A stretch of DNA of 64,000 nucleotides from Arthrobacter sp. NtRootA1 (GTDB lineage: Bacteria > Actinomycetota > Actinomycetes > Actinomycetales > Micrococcaceae): contig NZ_AP024630.1 in NCBI RefSeq assembly GCF_019976975.1, positions 930,001 to 994,000 on the forward strand, in the 5' to 3' direction. Positions 61,870-64,000 of this stretch are shown here, in pieces (positions within the stretch are counted from its first letter, which is position 1; each line of letters begins with the position of its first letter). The notes below the pieces were generated by a model. That model did not search any database. It had not been told where the DNA came from and saw only the letters and a program-made list of their open reading frames with translations. Both the position numbers and the translations under genes were made by a program.

Positions 61870-62883
61870 GTGACAAAGATTCTCCGCGTTGCCGTCATCG
61901 GCGCAGGCCGCATGGGTGCCGACCACATCAAGCGCCTGAGCACCCGCATCCACGGCGCTGAAGTAGCCGCCGTCGTCGATGTTGATCTTGCCCGCGCGCA
62001 GGCTGCCATTGAAGGAATCGACGGCGCTGCGGCGCTGTCCAGTGCCGATGAGGCGCTGAACAATGGAGACGTTAACGCCGTCCTGATCGCCACGCCGGGC
62101 TTCCTGCACGAGGAAATCCTGTACAAGGCGTTGGAGAAGGACTTCCCGATCCTCTGTGAGAAGCCGCTGACACCGGATGCGGAAAGCGCGTGGAAGGTTG
62201 TCCAGGCTGAACTGGCATTGGGCCACAAGCGCATTCAGGTGGGTTTCATGCGCCGCTTTGATGCCGAGTACTCGGCACTGGGTTCGATCATCCGCAACAG
62301 TGAATTGGGGGAACTGTTGATGCTGCACCACCAGCACCGCAACCCAAGCACGCCTGAAGGCTTCACCAACGAGATGCTGATCAACGACTCCGTGGTCCAT
62401 GAGTTCGACGCCATCCGTTACTTCACCGGCGAGGAAATTACCTCAGTGCAGGTCCGCTTGGGTAAGCCCACGCGCAACGCCCCCAATGGCCAGCACGACC
62501 CCCAGCATGTGCTGCTTGAAACTGAATCGGGCGTGTTGGCCGACGTCGAGATTTACGTCAACGCCAAGTTCGGCTACCAGGTTGCCACTCAGGCGTCCTT
62601 CGAGGATGGCATCGTGAGCATCGGCGGTGACAGCGGCCCGTACATCCAGTCCGCTGGTAAGTGGGGCGGCAGCGTCACTCCGGGCTTTGAGGAGCGCTTC
62701 GGAGCAGCGTACGACGTCGAGATCCAGGCGTGGGTTGATGCCGCCCTTCGCGGCGAAATCGGCGGTCCCACCGCCTGGGACGGTTATGCCACCGCTGCTT
62801 GCTGCGAGGCCGGAGTCGAGGCACAGAAATCGGGCGAGAAGGTCAAGGTGCAGTTGAACACCAAGCCTGATCTCTACAAGTAG
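61870..62883 (+). CDS. iolG: inositol 2-dehydrogenase (Gfo/Idh/MocA family)
   Basis: A 337-residue NAD-dependent dehydrogenase that oxidises myo-inositol (or scyllo-/chiro-isomers) at C2, the first step of the pathway. Rossmann motif VAVIGAGRMGADHIKRL at the N-terminus; catalytic Lys98 in EKPLTPDAESAW; then GFMRRFDAEYSAL and NDSVVHEFDAIRYF with the conserved His. GTG start after GAAGGAT. Normal length. It stands late in the operon, between two TIM-barrel genes. Confidence 0.93.
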   Translation: MTKILRVAVIGAGRMGADHIKRLSTRIHGAEVAAVVDVDLARAQAAIEGIDGAAALSSADEALNNGDVNAVLIATPGFLHEEILYKALEKDFPILCEKPLTPDAESAWKVVQAELALGHKRIQVGFMRRFDAEYSALGSIIRNSELGELLMLHHQHRNPSTPEGFTNEMLINDSVVHEFDAIRYFTGEEITSVQVRLGKPTRNAPNGQHDPQHVLLETESGVLADVEIYVNAKFGYQVATQASFEDGIVSIGGDSGPYIQSAGKWGGSVTPGFEERFGAAYDVEIQAWVDAALRGEIGGPTAWDGYATAACCEAGVEAQKSGEKVKVQLNTKPDLYK

Positions 62884-62893
62884 GGGCACTGAC

Positions 62894-63766
62894 ATGAAGA
62901 TTGCCCTTGACCCCACTCCGTTCCACCACAGCCACACGCTGCTCGAGTTCCCGCGCGTGGCAGCAGATCTTGGCTACAAGTACCTGCAGATGACGCCTCA
63001 CGCGGACCTCATCCCGTTCTTCAACCACCCGAAGGCTGATGACGAGTTTGTGGGCAAGCTGAAGGCAGCGTGTAAGGACGCCGGCGTCGAAATCGCCTCC
63101 GTCCTGCCGGTCCTGCGGTGGTCCGGACCCGATGAGGACGCCCGGGAAGCTGCGGTCCGCTACTGGAAGCGGGCCATCCAGATCGCCGTAGACCTCGGCG
63201 TTCAGACCATGAACACGGAGTTCAGCGGCCGTCCGGAGAAGGCTGAGGAGTCTGAACGCGCCTTCTACCGCTCCATGGAGGAACTGCTGCCGATCATCGA
63301 ACGCGAAGACATGGATGTGCTCATCGATCCGCACCCGGACGACTTCGTGGAAGACGGACTGGCTGCGCTGCGCGTGATCCGGGGCGTGAACTCCCCGAAC
63401 ATCGGCATGGTTTACGTTGCCTCCCACACCTTCCATATGGGCAACAAGCCGTTGGAGATCATGCGGGCGGCCGGCGACAAGCTCCGCCTGGTGCACGTCT
63501 CTGACACGATGAACCACCACGCCTCACACGGACTCAGGTACATCACCAACCCGCCGGGCAACGCTGTCCGCGTCCACCAGCACCTCAAGATCGGTGATGG
63601 GGATGTGAACTGGGACGAGTTCTTCGGCGGCTTGAAGGAGATCGGATTCCTGGACAAGGAGAACACCGTCATGGTTTCTTCGGTGTTCGCAGAGGACGAG
63701 AATGCCGAGGACGTTTCCAGGTACCAGCTCAAGACGATGAACGATTACATCGCCCAAGCCAAATAG
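62894..63766 (+). CDS. iolH: IolH-type TIM-barrel protein of inositol catabolism
   Basis: A 290-residue AP-endonuclease-2-type barrel beginning MKIALDPTPFHHSHTLLEFP, matching the start and length of B. subtilis IolH (289 residues). Metal-binding residues lie in MDVLIDPHPDDF, SHTFHMGN and LVHVSDTMNHHAS. IolH is regularly present in iol operons but its precise reaction is unsettled; it may be an isomerase or lyase. It is the last gene of the operon and is followed by a perfect hairpin terminator. Confidence 0.85.
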   Translation: MKIALDPTPFHHSHTLLEFPRVAADLGYKYLQMTPHADLIPFFNHPKADDEFVGKLKAACKDAGVEIASVLPVLRWSGPDEDAREAAVRYWKRAIQIAVDLGVQTMNTEFSGRPEKAEESERAFYRSMEELLPIIEREDMDVLIDPHPDDFVEDGLAALRVIRGVNSPNIGMVYVASHTFHMGNKPLEIMRAAGDKLRLVHVSDTMNHHASHGLRYITNPPGNAVRVHQHLKIGDGDVNWDEFFGGLKEIGFLDKENTVMVSSVFAEDENAEDVSRYQLKTMNDYIAQAK

Positions 63767-63778
63767 CGCTCAACACCA

Positions 63779-63815
63779 AGAATGCCCCTGTGACCGAGAA
63801 TCACAGGGGCATTCT
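63779..63815. terminator. bidirectional terminator between iolH and iolB
   Basis: AGAATGCCCCTGTGA (63779-63793) pairs perfectly with TCACAGGGGCATTCT (63801-63815), 15 bp with a seven-base loop, between two converging genes. Confidence 0.9.
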
Positions 63816-63827
63816 GTCATCGATGCG

Positions 63828-64000
63828 TCAGGCGGTAAACGGGAGCCTCGGGTCCACGCCCTGGGCGTCCCAGGTCTGGCGGATCCAGCCGTGGTGGGGG
63901 TCATCGCTGATGAGCCAGTCGCGTACGCGTCCGGGGCCTGCCATGACGTTCAGGTAGTAGAGGTCATAGCCCGGGGCTGCCATCGCCGGTCCGTGCCAGC
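63828..64000 (-). CDS. iolB: 5-deoxy-glucuronate isomerase, C-terminal fragment
   Basis: The minus strand from the window edge encodes 57 C-terminal residues that read WHGPAMAAPGYDLYYLNVMA and then WLISDDPHHGWIRQTW, ending DPRLPFTA before TGA (63830-63828). The APGYDLYYLNVMAG block is typical of the IolB cupin, which isomerises 5-deoxy-glucuronate to 5-dehydro-2-deoxy-D-gluconate, the substrate of IolC. It converges on iolH, so iolB is on a separate transcript from the main operon. The 5' part lies beyond the window. Confidence 0.9.
   Translation of the reverse strand, partial: WHGPAMAAPGYDLYYLNVMAGPGRVRDWLISDDPHHGWIRQTWDAQGVDPRLPFTA

Overview
The window is high-GC actinobacterial DNA, most like Arthrobacter or Paenarthrobacter (Micrococcaceae). 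This is inferred from several features together: GTG and TTG starts, leaderless-looking promoters, a solitary groEL with a GGM-type tail, a DtxR/IdeR regulator, the XPB helicase with its partner, ThrE, a LysG/LysE pair, and a C. glutamicum-like inositol cluster. I see no phage, insertion sequence, CRISPR or rRNA. It reads as ordinary chromosome.

Layout. 1-5 kb: end of a FemX-like gene, thrE-type exporter, siderophore-interacting protein with an iron box on its start codon, ung, DUF3263, a LytR_C membrane protein and a cold-shock protein. 5-7 kb: groEL behind two CIRCE operators. 7-13 kb: an RNase HI/DUF4440 fusion, an orphan WXG100 protein, a response regulator/histidine kinase pair, lysE/lysG, and a small unknown gene. 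13-20 kb (minus strand): a membrane-anchored multicopper oxidase with a small membrane partner, and an XPB helicase with its helicase-associated partner. 20-24 kb: CspB-like protein behind a minisatellite, DUF3027, serC, and the DtxR/IdeR regulator. 24-27 kb: three secreted cell-wall enzymes; the first two each follow a c-di-AMP (ydaO/yuaA) riboswitch. 27-34 kb: HNH protein, then a molybdenum block (MobA-like/DUF6457, moeA, FdhF/YdeP-type oxidoreductase, fdhD). 34-40 kb: GH38 alpha-mannosidase and an amino-acid ABC importer. 40-45 kb: a duplicated-HTH protein coupled to a seven-helix membrane protein, then an ABC-F gene behind an apparent transcription attenuator, and an ABC exporter. 45-52 kb: Nudix, DUF6314 almost touching tRNA-Arg(CCT), two tandem DUF998-like proteins, an inositol-monophosphatase-family protein, pcrA/uvrD, and a lipoprotein. 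52-55 kb: sucCD followed by two large palindromes. 55-64 kb: the inositol operon iolC-aldolase-iolD-iolA-iolE-iolG-iolH, with iolB converging on it at the right edge.

How the parts connect. The DtxR/IdeR protein encoded at 23.3 kb is the natural candidate to bind the box in front of the siderophore gene at 2.7 kb. The cell-wall enzymes appear to be controlled by c-di-AMP at translation initiation. A tautomerase gene just upstream of the inositol operon carries the same operator-like sequence as the operon, so it probably belongs to that regulon.

Most promising regulatory observations: an extra hairpin of identical geometry (9-bp stem, 17-nt loop) in front of both c-di-AMP aptamers; the ABC-F leader, with a 31-codon ORF running through an intrinsic terminator and a possible anti-terminator; the tRNA-Arg/DUF6314 junction; and the duplicated-HTH/membrane-protein pair as a possible undescribed two-gene module. 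All function calls come from reading the sequence by eye; no database search was run.
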